A DNA stretch of 64,000 bases from assembly GCA_951230915.1 (NCBI GenBank), contig OX579636.1, positions 32,361,567 to 32,425,566 on the forward strand, read 5' to 3'. This document shows positions 37,979 through 49,641 of the stretch, piece by piece. The first letter of the stretch is position 1. Each line of letters starts with the position of its first letter. Position numbers and translations under genes: made by a program. The notes under the pieces were generated by a model. That model did not search any database, was not told the DNA's origin, and worked only from the letters and a program-made list of their open reading frames with translations. The DNA is from Antitrichia curtipendula. Lineage: Eukaryota > Streptophyta > Bryopsida > Hypnales > Leucodontaceae.

Positions 37979-38816
37979 TTAAAGGTAGTTGCAAGAAACA
38001 CTTGTCTTATTATTTGTCCCCTTGTCCTTGGACAGGTACTTTTTGGCTCATAACTTTTGCATACTTTGTCCGGTTGGCATGAAATTTGGAGTGAAGGTAG
38101 TTACAAAACTTCAAATATTCTGTACATTTTTTAATTAAATTTTTTTTATTTTACTATTTTAAAACTGCCCCTGATTGGGTGTCTACCTTGAACATTTTGG
38201 GAGGTTTTAGTCCTATTTTTGACCCAAAAATGCGAATTGGAAGCCACAAATTGGACATGAGGGAGGTTTAGGGTCCTTTCAAGGATTGACGAGGAAATTG
38301 TAAAAAAAAGAATACTAGAGTTACTCACAGGGGCTCAATGTGACCATCCTTTGCACAAAAGTCCTAGAGAAGGAAAAAAAATTCTAAAGGAAATTTTTGG
38401 TGCAATGAGAAGCTTTTGTTGTCAATAAAAATGGCTTTTAGGGGGGACATTTTCTGAATTTTTTTCCCATTTTTTAAAAATGAAAAGGGACACAGACCCT
38501 TTTTCTGCAATTTTCTAGCATTTTCGGACGACAATACCTTCGATAGTACCCTGCAACAATCCACAAGACTACTGAGTACTTGTAAGTGCTCCGCAATGGA
38601 ACCTCATTCTCGTACGCCACCTCGCTTTAATGCGCTTATTGTTGTATCCGCCACCTATCAAAATCGCAATCCGACTGAAAATTGAAACCGACAATGGAGA
38701 TTGCCGTTGCAGCACGTCAACGCAGTACTTGTAGTATCGATAGTACTGCCAATCCTATGCCCCGAAAACGCGTTTTTGGCCAAAAATCATGAAGTGTTTT
38801 TTGCAACTACCCTTAA
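37979..38816. mobile_element. TIR element bounded by TTAA
   Basis: TTAA at 37979 is followed by AGGTAGTTGCAAGAAACACTT; the right end is the inverse, GGGTAGTTGCAAAAAACACTT, then TTAA at 38813-38816. A TTAA target duplication recalls piggyBac-type elements, but the termini do not start with the usual CC. No transposase. An inner part matches the inverse of 34.55-34.64 kb. Confidence 0.65.
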
Positions 38817-40032
38817 GTGAAAATAATAGTTTTTATTGTCCAAAATTTCCATACTTTTCATTTCTCAAGTATTTACACTTATCCACAAGGATTTGTAATG
38901 ATTAAATCTTGTACTTGAAATAATGGATCTTTTAAAAAAAAATAATAATTTGATAATAAATTGTTGATTTATTCAAATAACAAATTTAAACAACCAATTT
39001 TTAAAGTTATACATATTGGGCCCTCAACATTAATAATATATGCATTTATTTTTGTTTGGACATAATCAATATTTGGATTGATTTTTATATTAAAAAGGAT
39101 TTTTAAATATTTTGAATTTTGAATATTATACAAAATATAAAAGTGTTCAAATTTTAGTAGAAAATTCATTACTTTATCATGTAATTATGTAATTACATGA
39201 TTTTCTTGGAATCAAATCCTGGGGAGGGCACTCCCTGCGTTTTAGCAACCCACGTGCGGCGAAAAAAGTAATACATATTATACATCTTAAAATTAAATTT
39301 TTTTTCTAAAAAAAAGATTATGGATAGATTTTGCTACTTTAAAAGTTTATGTTTTGAATTATTGGTATTTTTTTATGCTAATAGTAATTAGTTATAAATT
39401 TTTTTAAGAAAAAAGATACATTGTAAAGCTGAAAATAACTTTCACCCCTCTATATTATATAAGAAAAAAAAATTTGAAAAATTAAAAAAAAAATTCTATA
39501 GAGTAGCTTTCTATTGAAAGCTTATTTTGGTTGAATATTGATGCAATAGTCACCTTCATGTGAGCTCTATAAATATTTTAGTTGGAGAACATGCCATTTT
39601 AGTTCATTTTTCAACCCTTTCTAGACAATATATCTTATGTTATTTGGAATTGAAATTTTTGTCAATAGGAACCTTTAGTCATTGTTAAACAAACCTCAAA
39701 ATTTTAGGATGAAATTCACTACAACAAAACCAGTGTTTTATGACTGCAAAATATGACTGCAATGAGTCATAAAATCGAAAAATATGACTGGTCGCAGAAA
39801 TCACTGTAGATGACTGCAACATGACTGACATGAGTCATTACCGACGAGTCGCTTCGGACATTAGTCATATTGGCAGTCATATTTTTTGGGGGGTATAATT
39901 ATCCATAATTAGCCGTATTTTGCCAACAAGGCGTATACTTTGACTATCTTTGAGGGCTTGATTTTTTTTTGAGTTGTCCGGGCAAACAAAAATAAATCCT
40001 ACGTGGCATGTGACTCCATATAGTCATTTTTT

Positions 40033-40378
40033 TGGCTGATGTGGAATATGACTGCAGTCAGTCATATTTTGGTTGACGTGGAATATGATTGCGGTCAATC
40101 ATATTTTGGCTGACGTGGAATATGACTGCAATCAATCATATTTTATCTAATATGGCATATGACTGCAATCAATCATATTTTATCTAATATGACATATGAC
40201 TGCGATCAGTTATATTTTGGTTGACGTGAAATATGATTGCGGTCAGTCATATTTTGGCTAATGTGGCATATGATTGCGGTCAGTCATATTTTTTGTAGAT
40301 GTGGAATATGACTTTTGTGAGTCATATTTTACTAATGTGAAATATGAATCTTATGAGTCATATTTTGGTTGATGTGGT
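40033..40378. repeat. About 45-bp subterminal repeats in the CACTA element
   Basis: Seven to eight imperfect units of about 45 bp, each holding ATATGA(C/T)TGC followed by an inverted TCATATTTT and a linker like GG(T/C)TGACGTGG. Each unit can fold on itself. They are likely transposase-binding repeats. Confidence 0.8.
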
Positions 40379-40418
40379 AGTTCATATGGATGTCATTGGT
40401 AGTTTATGACTAATTACA

Positions 40419-40522
40419 GTCATATTTTGGAAAATACAAAGTCATATTTTGGAAAATACAAAGTCATATTTTGGAAAATACAAAGTCATATTTTGGAAAA
40501 TACAAAGTCATATTTGGAAAAG
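40419..40522. repeat. 22-bp tandem repeat, four units plus a partial
   Basis: The unit is GTCATATTTTGGAAAATACA plus AA. Four perfect copies (40419-40506) are followed by a shortened one. The lack of divergence between copies points to recent expansion. Confidence 0.95.
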
Positions 40523-41043
40523 ACTCTATGTAGTTAAAAATGAATACATATGACTTTTGAGATATATAAGAGATAATCATATTAGAAAGGGAGAATGTAA
40601 GAAGGAAAACAACTCTCTTCATTGACATTTATTAGTCACCAATACAAAACATATATACCACAATGAATCATTTACAAAATCCAATAAGGCCTATATTCCT
40701 TACAAAAATATGAAGATGACTCTATTGGGTTGCAAGTAGCCTCCAATGATTTTGTTTCAACTTTTGGTGCCTGCATAAACAATTAAAGAAATGGGAGGTT
40801 AATTTTAGTGAATAAACAACAAAGTTCAACCTTCAAAGGCTTACAACAACATAAAATATGTAGCTCAAGTTTAGGGTAGGGAAAATAAGAATGGTGATGG
40901 AGAAAACAAGAAGAAAAAATAGAGAAGTACTAAGAGAAAACAACAAGCAAGAGTTAAGATGCAACAAAAACAAGAAGCAACAATTGAGACACAACAAAAA
41001 ACAACAAACAAGAGTTAAGATGCAACAAGAAACAACAAGAAAC

Positions 41044-41232
41044 AACTAAGACACAACAAGAAACAACTAAGACACAACAAGAAACAACTAAGACACAACA
41101 AGAAACAACTAAGACACAACAAGAAACAACTAAGACACAACAAGAAACAACTAAGACACAACAAGAAACAACTAAGACACAACAAGAAACAACTAAGACA
41201 CAACAAGAAACAACTAAGACACAACAAGAAAC
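41044..41232. repeat. 21-bp tandem repeat, nine units
   Basis: Nine almost perfect copies of a 21-bp unit containing ACAACTAAGACACAACAAG lie in a longer purine/CAA-rich segment (about 40860-41500) of degenerate versions. Because 21 is divisible by three, every frame stays open, which creates spurious low-complexity open frames. Confidence 0.95.
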
Positions 41233-41514
41233 AACAAGAAACAAGAGTTAAGATGCAACAAAAAGACACAAGAAGCAAGAATTAAAAAGCAACAAGAAGA
41301 AACAAAAAACAAGAACTAAGAAAAAGAAAGAGCTAAAATGCTAGAGAAAGAAAGAGTTTAGATGCAACAAGAAACAAGAAGCATGATTAGAACTAAAAAG
41401 CAACAAGAAATAAGAGTTAAGATGCAACGAAAGACAACAACTAAGAAGCAAAAAATAAGAAGCAATAACAAGTATGAACTAAGAGACAATAAAAGGCAAG
41501 GAAAAAAGGCCAAA

Positions 41515-41700
41515 AGAAGTGGCGGCTAGGGTTTCAAGACCCTAAAAAGTGGCGGCTAGGGTTTTAAAACCCTAAAAAAGTGGTGGCTAGGGTTTCAAAA
41601 CCCTAAAAAGTGGCGGCTAGGGTTTCAAAATTCTAAAAAAGTGGCGGCTAGGTTTCAAAATCCTAAAAAATAGGTGAGTAGGATTTCAAAATCTTAAACA
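41515..41700. repeat. About 32-bp tandem array with a telomere-like motif in each unit
   Basis: Five to six units of about 31-33 bp, consensus AAAAGTGGCGGCTAGGGTTT followed by CAAAACCCT. The end of each unit gives AAAACCCTAAAA, a telo-box-like match to the plant telomere repeat; the last two units have decayed. Confidence 0.88.
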
Positions 41701-42135
41701 ATGGCTTGTCTAATTTTTTTTTGAATTGCCCGTATTTTTCTTGGGTTGCCCAAAACAAAAAAAATGTCACTACTATGGAAATATGACTGACAATATGACT
41801 TAGTGTTCCCCAAACATGTTCCCTATGTTCCCTATGAAATACTTTGGTGTTCCTAATGGTTGTATAGTGTATATTTTGTGAAGTAGAAGGTTCAAAAATC
41901 ACTGACAGCCATATTTTGCAGTCATATTTTTCCTCAAGGTGTTGACCTTCAAGAATATGACTACAACCAGTCGTCAGTCATCCTCAGTCATATTTTTGCA
42001 GTCATAAAATATTCGTTTTTTTGTAGTGATTATAGTTTATTCAAAAGTAAATAGGGGGTCAAAAACTCACTCCGTCACACGTGGGTACCTCAAATGTAGT
42101 GAGAGTGACCTCCCCTAGAATCAAATTCATTGATA

Positions 42136-43154
42136 TTCATTTGGTAATATGCACTTATACTACCATTGTGAAAGGTGACAAGCTGATATCTCAATTTTAA
42201 TTGGAAATTTGGAACTTTAGCAAAGAAATTATGTTGTTTTATGAAAGAAATCATGCCAATCTTAACCTAGAGTGAAATACTAGTAGAAAAGGACTAAACA
42301 GTGGTTGCAAAAAAGACTAAATGATTTTGGTAGCATTTTGCACAATACTCTTTATTTTTTGGAGGAGTACTTTAAAATCAGAAAAAAAAAAATTTAAAAT
42401 TTAAAATATGTCAAATGTATATACCTTTAAAAAGAAAGTACCCTAGGAAGAAAAAGCACAAAAAAAATTCTAAGCAGGAGAATTAGAAAAGTGAAAAATC
42501 TCAAAAAAATAGATATAATGACATTTTTATTTTTTTTAAATAGGCATTTTTTTATTTAAATAAATAAAAAATAAGAAAGATAATTTTTAATGAAATTAAA
42601 AAATTTTCATTTGGGAGAACTATATGATGAAGAGATTTCACCAAAATAATGGTCTCAAAACCATTTTCAATGTTTAGATGTGCACACGTAAGGAGGCCTA
42701 CTGGAACGCATGTAGAGGACATTAAATTTTTTTTTTAAATTTTTTTTGGGTATGCACGTGCTCATTTAGTGTAGAAATAGCCCACAAAAATTTAAAGTCT
42801 ACATCATTATTTTTGGATACTGGATAGTACTAAAAAATCCTAAACTACAAAGTGTGACAAATTAGCTAAATTGAAATTTAATTATAAAAAGTCTTTTCAA
42901 CTTTTTTGAAATATAAAGAATTTTATTACTTCCAAATCATTGACCTTCAATGAAAATTTCAAGTACATCGGCTTCATTTTCCAAAACTTATAGCTAGTGA
43001 CAACTTTGTCGCTCCAATTGTGATACAAAATGGGATAGATTTTTCTTTCAATCATCTTAAATTAACTATAATTAATGGATTAAAATTTATAAATTATAAT
43101 TAAAAAATATTAAAGTAGATTGACATCATTTGATCCCTTTTTTGGTTTCTTTGA
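42136..43154. other. AT-rich DNA, nothing recognised
   Basis: Many A/T runs, no open frames, no clear repeats with the rest of the window. Confidence 0.45.
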
Positions 43155-43460
43155 GAGTGAATTGAGTTGATAGGGGCCTAGGAGGTGAGCTTCTTTAAAA
43201 TAATTTTTAGTAAAATTTCCTCAAAGATAAATGGAATTATCATCTAACCCAAGACATTCCATATTTTTTTTAATCTTTGTAGAGTTAATTATTAGTTTTG
43301 AAGTTAAAACCACATAGATCACTAAAAGAGTATGCCCTCTGTTCCTCTATTACATTCAATGTTGGCACTAACTAACAAATACAATTGATACATTGAAGAA
43401 AGCAAAATGTACCTTTATATTGGAAAATGCTTTTAGAAATTAGTCACTTTATCAACATCC
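43155..43460. repeat. Family B dispersed repeat (copy 3)
   Basis: GGGGCCTAGGAGGTGAGCTT, then TTTTTAGTAAAATTTCCTC and CATCTAACCCAAGACATTCC match the family B sequence. More decayed than the other two copies. Confidence 0.6.
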
Positions 43461-44187
43461 AACCTTAGTGCCATGTCATGCACAAATCCATTCTGACAAC
43501 ATCATATTGTGACAACATCTGACAAACATAAATAAACAACAATCATAATGATGCAACAATAATTTTATAAGTAAATGAGCACTATCATTGTTCTATCCAA
43601 ATACATAAATAAGATGAAATTCACCTCCAATCAAAATCAATGTGACAAACAAGATGGGAATACACCTTGTACAAAACTCCATTGAGTGGTTGGCAAGACA
43701 ATGTACAATTTTCAATGCAACTCAAGGCTTCACAATGGCTAGAATACTAACCTCTGGCATCACCTAATAGCTTTGGACTTACAATGTCCATTATGAATAA
43801 ATGGAACCACACTAGGTGGCCTATGACATGTGTTACAACGACTAAGTGACTCTGAAAGCAATAACATAAATGCAAAAAATACCTACATTACTAATAATAC
43901 TTGACATTGACAATATCTATAGCAACAAAAAGGAAAAATATATGCTCACATATGACGCATACATAGATGTAATAAATAGCATAGCAATTCCACAAACCAC
44001 ACATTTCATTCTAGCTAAAATATGAGACCGACTAGCATCAATTTGACCCTCAATGTATGGCAATTGACATGGTGCTCAATTACACATGTAGTCTTTTTAG
44101 ACCATTCCATTACAATTCTTTAAGAGTAACACTCTTGATCAAAGCACCTCATACATTTATAGAATAATATTTCCCATTGTCACATTA

Positions 44188-44596
44188 ACCTTTTAAGGAC
44201 CGGTCGACCATTCTGTGGTCGATTTGGGTCCTTTTTGGTTTGTAAAGAGAGCATGTCAATGAATTTGATGACGTGGCAAAGGGGACGGGTGTGGGGAACT
44301 GGGAAGTGAAGAGTTCAAGACAATAACTAGGCCTTTGAGGTGGCATGTGGCCACAGGGTTGAAAAAACCAAGACAACAAGGGTTGAAATTATACCAAGAT
44401 TTGCTAAAAATTCCTGCTTTACAATGCACCTTCAACAAAAATTTCAATGCTAAATCCTATGTCATGTGCAACACTTCCATCCGTACGGTTAGATCTCCGA
44501 TAGCCACTTACATTCAAAAATTTTAAAATTGCTCCCAATTGGCCATACAAAAGATTGCCCACCCCCCAAATCAACCACGGTCCTTAATGGGTTAAG
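44188..44596. mobile_element. MITE-like element, about 410 bp
   Basis: Left end TTAACCTTTTAAGGACCGGT; right end CACGGTCCTTAATGGGTTAA. The termini are inverted, with GTGGTCGATTTGGG on the left matched by CCCAAATCAACCAC on the right. Non-coding. Confidence 0.7.
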
Positions 44597-44959
44597 TGTT
44601 GTAAGTTCTACCTCTTGCAAGTAGACATAATTCCTTGGGCAAAAAACAATATACCTATAGCCTATAGCCTCTTCTGCAAATAATGACATGATGCAAGGTG
44701 TCTCTATTGTGCACAATAGAGAGGGTCTCCAATGCCATTGGCATCACCCTTAGATTGTTCGATACAAGTCCGCTCTTTCTTCATAGACACATGCCCATGT
44801 GACTGTCTAGATCATCTATGTTAAACACCACAATATCAACATCTTGCTTGATGGCCATCTATAAAATTGAATGTTGTCTATGCAAAAAATAATAAGGTGA
44901 AAAATAAGCTAGAGACGCTTGCTTACTAAATTGATATCTTATGGTTTTCTATAACAACT

Positions 44960-45340
44960 GCAAGTTCCAATTTTCTTGATGCCCCTTCTTCAAACTATAC
45001 TTCTAAAGCCCTCTCTTGATAGTTGTACTATTTGCTCCACCAAACCATTTGCCTTGATGTAATGCGGTGATTGATCATCACTTGCTCATAGTTTTAAGGC
45101 TTGAAACTCATCAAGAAACTTACATCTTTGGTCTATCAACACCTCAACTAAACTCTTAAAGCAACTCAACATTTGATTCAAAAATGAATAAGTTGCTCTT
45201 TTGTTGAACTTGTCTAAGAAGGCCATAAGCTCAATTTACTTCAAAAAGTGCTCAATCATGATTAATATATATTTGTTGTAGACTTGTGGTGCTATGTCAT
45301 TGGAAATGATCTTGCAAAGTTTGAATTCCATTTATAACCC
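44960..45340 (-). pseudogene. Ty3/gypsy integrase relic
   Basis: Read on the minus strand, short conserved strings of a gypsy integrase survive: MIEHFLK, IELMAF, then VEVLIDQRCKFLDEFQAL and HYIKANGLVEQIVQLSREG, broken by stops. The matching pol parts lie at 47.5-48.2 kb. The fragment is non-functional. Confidence 0.7.
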
Positions 45341-45362
45341 AATCCAATGATTGGAACTAGTT

Positions 45363-46296
45363 TTAACTCCTAAAAGATGAAGGCCTCTTTTCTGCCCCAA
45401 AACACTCAAAACTGCCATTTCTATAGCAAAGAGTACAAAAATTTGAATTTTTTTTTCCATATCTAACTTTAGGATCTTATACCTAATTAGTATGAGAATA
45501 TGTATAAAAAATTTCAGAATTTTATATTGCACAGATTGCAAGATATCTTTGTTTAAAGTGAAAAAAAAAAAGTTTTTCAGCACATTGCAGGACTAGATTT
45601 TTTTACTTTTAACATTTTTAACTTAAATTTTTTGCACTACAGAGTTTTGAGCTTTAAATATTTATAATGGAAAATTGAGTTGAGAGTCTAGGAAAAAAGA
45701 CAAAATTCAAAAAACTTAATGTTCATTCATCAAAAAATTGTTAAGTAGAAGTAGGTACGAGACAAAAGGAAAATCTAAAATATTAATATCTTTTAGATGG
45801 ATTTAAATGCACTAATCCCAATGGTGAGATTGTTCTAAAAAGAAAACTAAGCCACGTATGACTTCTGTTTTTGAAAAATTGCAAAAATTGCATTCAAAAA
45901 TGAATCCTACAAGTTATTTTTTTCAAGAAGATGCTCTAATTGCTCAAAAAACAAGATTGTCCATAACTTTCTCATAACAAATCCAAATGAAATGAATAAA
46001 AGCTTACCAGATATAAACAAATATAATCTATGAAAATAAAATTAAAATAAAATTAAATCAAATTTTTGCAAATCTTTTTTTGCTGGCCACTCTCCCCTGT
46101 TTTGAGCTTTTGGGGGCATAACTTTTGTTCTTGGGCAACGATTGAAAAAAAATTATATTCCCCAAAAGATATTCAATTTTTCTATCTTCAAAAAAAATTT
46201 CAAAAAAGCAAGACAAAAATTTAGCCCATAGGTACCTGCCCAAAATCTCATTTGTCCCCCAATCCTCCAAAGTGTCCCCAATCCTCTAGGGGTTAA
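45363..46296. repeat. Family A TIR element (copy 6), inserted in gypsy pol
   Basis: Starts TTAACTCCTAAAAGATGAAG and ends with TCCTCTAGGGGTTAA. It is inverted relative to copy 7 and, with it, separates the gypsy integrase relic from the reverse-transcriptase relic. Confidence 0.75.
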
Positions 46297-46568
46297 TTGA
46301 GGCATTGGGGTTTTAATGTTATTTGCATTTGATCACACATTGTGCAATTGCATACCAATTGTTAAGCTTTCATTTGCATGCCTCTCCACGAATAGTACAT
46401 TTACAACAAGCTATGAGTCCTTGACACTCCAAACTCCAAAGTGTCCCTAATCCTTGTGCACATGTAAAATTAGCTTCATCCTTTCATGAGGCACTAGAAG
46501 CACCTTCTTCACACCATCCAAATATATTCAAAGCGAGTGAGCCCCTTTTCGTACAAACTTCTTACTTT

Positions 46569-47486
46569 ATCCCGTAAAGGCCCGTTTATCCCCTCGGGGG
46601 ACAATTTGGGTCCGGGTAGGTTCTTGTGACCTCAATTTGTAGAGAATTTTTTTGGAATTTTTTGAGGTTGTGCGATTCTGCGAGAGCTTTGTGGATATAT
46701 AATTTTTATTTCAATTGGTGCCCGAGAGAAAAAGTTATGCCAAAAATAGGGTTTGGCGGGTAGCACAAAAAAATCACAAAAAGTCAAAATAAATTTTTTA
46801 AATATTTTTTTCAAAATCTATGTCTTTTTGTCTACATTTGAAGCTTTGATTCATTCTATTTGGACTAATAATGAAAAAGTTATGGACAATCTTAGTTTTT
46901 CAGGCAATCTAAGCATCTTCTTGAAAAAATAACTTTTAGGATTCATTTTTGAATGCAATTTTTACAATTTTCAGAATAAAATTGTTAGACAAGGTTGAAT
47001 TTGCTTCCTAGAACAATCTCACCGATTATGGTATTTCAATTTTGTCTTAGAGCTATTAACGATTTAGTTATTCCTTCAATCTTGAACCTACTTCTACTTA
47101 ACAATTTTTTAATGAGTAAAAATTTAGTGTTTTTTTCTTGAATTTTTTTTCCTAGATTCTCAACTGAAGTATTCAATATATAAACTTAGAAAATCAAAAT
47201 CAACAATACAAAAAATTTGAGTTAAATAGGTTCAAAGCCCCAAAATCTAGTCAAGTAAGGTGCAAAAAAACTTGTTTTCTTCACTTTGAATGCAAATATC
47301 TTGCAATCTATTTGGTAAAAGTTTCTGAAATTTCTTGCACACATTCTCATACTAGTCTAGTATAAGATCCTATGGTTAGATATGCAAAAAAAAAAAAAAA
47401 ATTTATATTTTTTTGCTCTTTGCAATAGAAGTGGCAGTTTTGAGTGTGTTTTGATGGAGAAAAGGCCTCGGGGCTTTAGGGGTTAT
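46569..47486. repeat. Family A TIR element (copy 7), inverted partner of copy 6
   Basis: Starts CCCGTAAAGGCCCGTTTATC and ends AAAAGGCCTCGGGGCTTTAG, then GGGTTAT. About 920 bp, close in length to copy 6, and about 270 bp away in the opposite orientation. Confidence 0.75.
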
Positions 47487-47487
47487 T

Positions 47488-48200
47488 GCAGGTCTTTCTC
47501 CTTGGCGGATAAAAATATCCTTAGCACCCTCAAACTCTTCACCACCCTCCACATCCATTGTAGCCAGAATGACTTTTTTGGTGATGTCTCTAGTTATTGC
47601 CATCATACTCAAAAATTTAGTATAATGTCACCTGATAATGTATTATCCACCTCTTCCACGTACCATCTAGACTCCAAAGAGTCCACTTGAATCTCAATTG
47701 AGTTGCAGTTCAAGTCATCACCATCCATATTCACTAAACTTGCACAGTGCATGACCTTGAAGTTGTATACCATTAGCATAAGAACCCATTGCCCATTGTG
47801 TAAGCTTCTTTGTAAGCTTGTTAGATCCCATCAAGGTTGACCATTCCTTGTCAACGTGGTCAATGGTTTTGCAATTGTACTAAACTTCATCACAACTTTT
47901 TGATAATAATTATACAACCCCAAGAACGAGAATAATCTACTTACTTAACCAACTAGTTATCAGTCAATAATTAACAATAATCTGCAATAGCCTTAAAATA
48001 GACATCATCACCTCAACTTTCCTAGCCACTACATCTAAGCCTTTGGAACATATAATGTGGCCCAAATACTTCAAATGGTCATAATAAAACTTGCATTTAC
48101 TTGGATGCAGTTTCAATCCGTGAAGCTTTAGTCCAGCAAACATTTCCTTCAAGTGTGCTTGATGTTGCTTCTAATGTTGTGATGCGGGCCACTAGTTGAA
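47488..48200 (-). pseudogene. Ty3/gypsy reverse transcriptase / RNase H relic
   Basis: The minus strand reads HLKEMFAGLKLHGLKL then HPSKCKFYY..LKYLGHII..KGLDV, the end of the gypsy reverse-transcriptase palm. It continues through KPLTTL to a shortened RNase H end (WVLMLMVYNFKVMHCASLVN). Stops and deletions break the frame. Together with the integrase relic at 45 kb it is one pol region, separated by two family A insertions. No LTRs were identified. Confidence 0.75.
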
Positions 48201-49641
48201 GTAAACATCTTTGTATGTTAAAAGATGTATTTAGTGTTGAGAGTTCTTATTAGTTGTTGATTGATAAGTAGTTGGCGAATTAATAGTTGATATTATGATT
48301 TGGAGAGGTTAGAGTTTGCTAATGGCTAGCCTCCCAGGTTTATGGTTGGCTACTTAAAAATAAGGGCTAGTACCTTGTTTTTCTTGACTCTTGAAGGGCT
48401 ACGAAGTGGGATGCATTTAAGTGTTAAGTTGTATGTTTGTTGATGATTCATTATTGAAGGAAGCATTGATTTGAGGAGTTTGTGTTTGTATTTTGATAAA
48501 GTATTGGATCAAGGAAAAAATTTGGGTCTAAGTTTTTAGATAGTTGATTTATTATGAAACAAATTTTAGATCTAGATTTATTATAGAAAATGATATATGA
48601 GGCTTCATAGTGGAGGTGTTTAGAATCTAAGGTAACCAAAAAGGGTGTATTTAGAAGCTTCAATCTTATTGAATTTTTTTAAAAGTGATTATGAAACTTG
48701 GAAATTATTACTTTTAAACTTATTGACTACATTGTCTCAAAAACTTAGCTACAATGAATATGAGACCTACTAGTTATGCACAAAATACAATTAGAATATG
48801 GAGGCCATGACTTGGCACATAATTAGTAGCAGGAAAATGTCCTTTAAAGTTGAACAATATCTTAAATTTGAGTGTAAATTAGAATATGAACATTTGACCT
48901 GCTAATCTAAATTGTAGAGAAGTTTCAAGACATTTGAAGTGACTCACATCATTTATACTAGGTCAAAGCTAGCTATGGTCTAGTTTATTGTGAAAATTAT
49001 ATGATAGGTATTTGGGAAAAGGAAATTTGTAATAGGTTTACGATTATTTAGGGAGGTTAAGAGTATAAATAAATTATATGCAAAGCGTTTCATTAGCAAA
49101 GGCCTTATGCTATTTCAAACCTATTCATACAATTTTATGACAATGCAACCATTTTCACAGCACTACACGTGAGAATTTACGGAGGCAATTTATACAATGC
49201 AAATGATGGTTGTGACCAAAATAAATGAGCCCTCTCACCAAACCATAAAACATGCATAATATGACACAAAATGGTTTTGTTCACCAAATCCCATGGCTTC
49301 CTAGTTGATTCTCATTTTTCTCGAGTTTTGGATTTTCACCCAACTAGGGTCCATTCCTACATTCAAAATTGCTTTATATCATGTATAGTTTTTTTTAGCT
49401 TGGAGGGCACTTGGAACTCCAACAGTCAAAAACACTCTAAAAAACATTCCAGAAATTTATTTTTAAGTTAATTAATTGTATTTTTCTACTACATTCACAA
49501 TTATCTATATAATGGCATCTTTTCAAAGCTTTGGGGGGCATATTATATATTTTGTATATGATTTGCCTCTAGATTTTTATATTTTGGGGGATATTTTGAT
49601 GACCACGAACAATTAAATGGTCCCTATTTTTACCTAATTCC
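48201..49641. other. Unrecognised DNA upstream of the gypsy relic
   Basis: Could contain decayed gag or LTR sequence of the gypsy element, but no motif can be identified. No gene supported. Confidence 0.35.

Larger units (their letters stand above)
39717..42028. mobile_element. Non-autonomous CACTA (En/Spm-like) DNA transposon
   Basis: The ends are CACTACAACAAAAC on the left and the inverse of CACTACAAAAAAACG on the right, flanked by the exact 3-bp duplication ATT (39714-39716 and 42029-42031), as CACTA elements make. Both ends carry many subterminal ATGACTGC/GTCATATT motifs, the kind of repeated site a TNPA-like protein binds. The 2,312 bp contain no transposase. Inside are three separate tandem arrays (listed separately) and purine-rich CAACAAGAAAC sequence. 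The long Val/Ser/Cys open frames on the minus strand are by-products of one array. Confidence 0.85.
39200..42135. repeat. Older TIR element hosting the CACTA insertion
   Basis: About 65 bp at 39205-39270 (GGAATCAAATCCTGGGGAGG, then AACCCACGTG) match the inverse of 42060-42130 (CACGTGGGTACC, then CTCCCCTAGAATCAAATTC) imperfectly. These look like terminal inverted repeats of an older element of several hundred bases that was later split by the CACTA transposon. Confidence 0.5.

Noticed and set aside
41044..41232. CRISPR-like regular repeat array
   Set aside because: Direct 21-bp units without spacers, in a plant transposon.
40833..41278. Long minus-strand frames of repeated Val-Ser-Cys-Cys residues
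   Set aside because: They arise from a 21-bp tandem repeat whose length is a multiple of three, so all frames stay open; they lie inside a non-autonomous CACTA element and have no start, splice or family support.
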